A stretch of DNA of 51,377 bases from JALHUB01 sp050010555 (GTDB taxonomy: Bacteria > Chloroflexota > Dehalococcoidia > DSTF01 > JALHUB01). The notes under the pieces are model-generated. The model was not told the DNA's origin. It saw only the letters and a list, made by a program, of their open reading frames with translations, and ran no database searches. The translations under genes and the position numbers were made by a program. Positions within the stretch are counted from its first letter, which is position 1. Every line of letters starts with the position of its first letter. Below, piece by piece: positions 51,341 to 51,377 of the stretch. Location of the stretch: NCBI GenBank assembly GCA_050010555.1, contig JBEKKV010000008.1, positions 1 through 51,377 of the forward strand, in the 5' to 3' direction.

Positions 51341-51377
51341 ATGCATAGAGGATGGCTGCGGGTCATGATTCGGTATC
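51341..51377 (+). CDS. Start of an ORF, probably a transposase (cut by window edge)
   Basis: ATG 51341 with AGGAGG seven bases upstream begins MHRGWLRVMIRY and runs off the window. Only 12 codons are seen. Its position just inside the tandem repeats makes a transposase likely, but the family cannot be fixed from this. Confidence 0.45.
   Translation, partial: MHRGWLRVMIRY

Overview
The window is a high-GC (roughly 60% or more by eye) bacterial segment that reads as chromosomal core. It has no tRNA, rRNA or CRISPR that I could find. The gene set points to an uncultured Chloroflexota lineage (Dehalococcoidia-like), probably a metagenome contig: MurT/GatD, paired PAP2_3 membrane phosphatases, a GYD protein, a mycobacterial-type CysM with a JAMM peptidase, YchF, P-II/Amt and DUF47/PiT. 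This placement is inference from family flavour, not from a phylogenetic marker search. Both ends run into mobile DNA (the last codons of an IS110-type transposase at 1-95; tandem repeats plus the first codons of an ORF at 51263-51377), as expected if assembly broke at repeated insertion sequences.

Left part (0.2-13.7 kb): the minus-strand series rpsO-pnp-dapB-(isochorismatase hydrolase)-asd-dapA-methyltransferase joins ribosome/RNA turnover to the lysine/diaminopimelate branch. Next come degV and a P-loop kinase (+), two PAP2_3 phosphatases (-), pepA (+), a GYD protein and trmO (-). Middle-left (13.9-26.4 kb): amt with a P-II protein lacking the modifiable T-loop tyrosine; a DUF47/PiT phosphate pair; a tandemly duplicated pair of small membrane-anchored proteins with a clear duplication scar; a PH-domain membrane protein; ilvE divergent from gyrB; a WD40/TolB-like lipoprotein; an F420-dependent NADP reductase-like protein; and nadD.

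Centre (26.4-29.9 kb): obg and dnaA (-). Spacers on both sides of dnaA carry DnaA-box-like sites (27.7-27.96 kb) and an AT-rich stretch plus a strong hairpin (29.4-29.85 kb). From coaX (29.86 kb) to the patatin (43.1 kb) every gene is on the plus strand, so the replication origin may lie here. Right part: coaX-coaBC, ychF, a TatA with an added zinc ribbon, a copper module (csoR-copA with a visible CsoR operator), murT-gatD for peptidoglycan amidation, an M23 lipoprotein that seems to start at CTG, lgt, an EamA transporter, a patatin, a 1427-residue six-GAF/GGDEF/HD-GYP c-di-GMP protein, cysM-mec, folP-folK and a Trm112-like protein.

Promoters across the window look like sigma-70/sigma-A type, often with an extended -10 (TGn TAnAAT), and at least two genes appear leaderless. 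Several intergenic hairpins carry a GTAG foot, as REP elements do. The observations I rate most worth checking are the duplication scar, the hexa-GAF protein, the GTAG hairpins, the TatA-zinc ribbon fusion, the P-II Phe51, and the CTG start. I found no unmistakable new defence or biosynthetic system.
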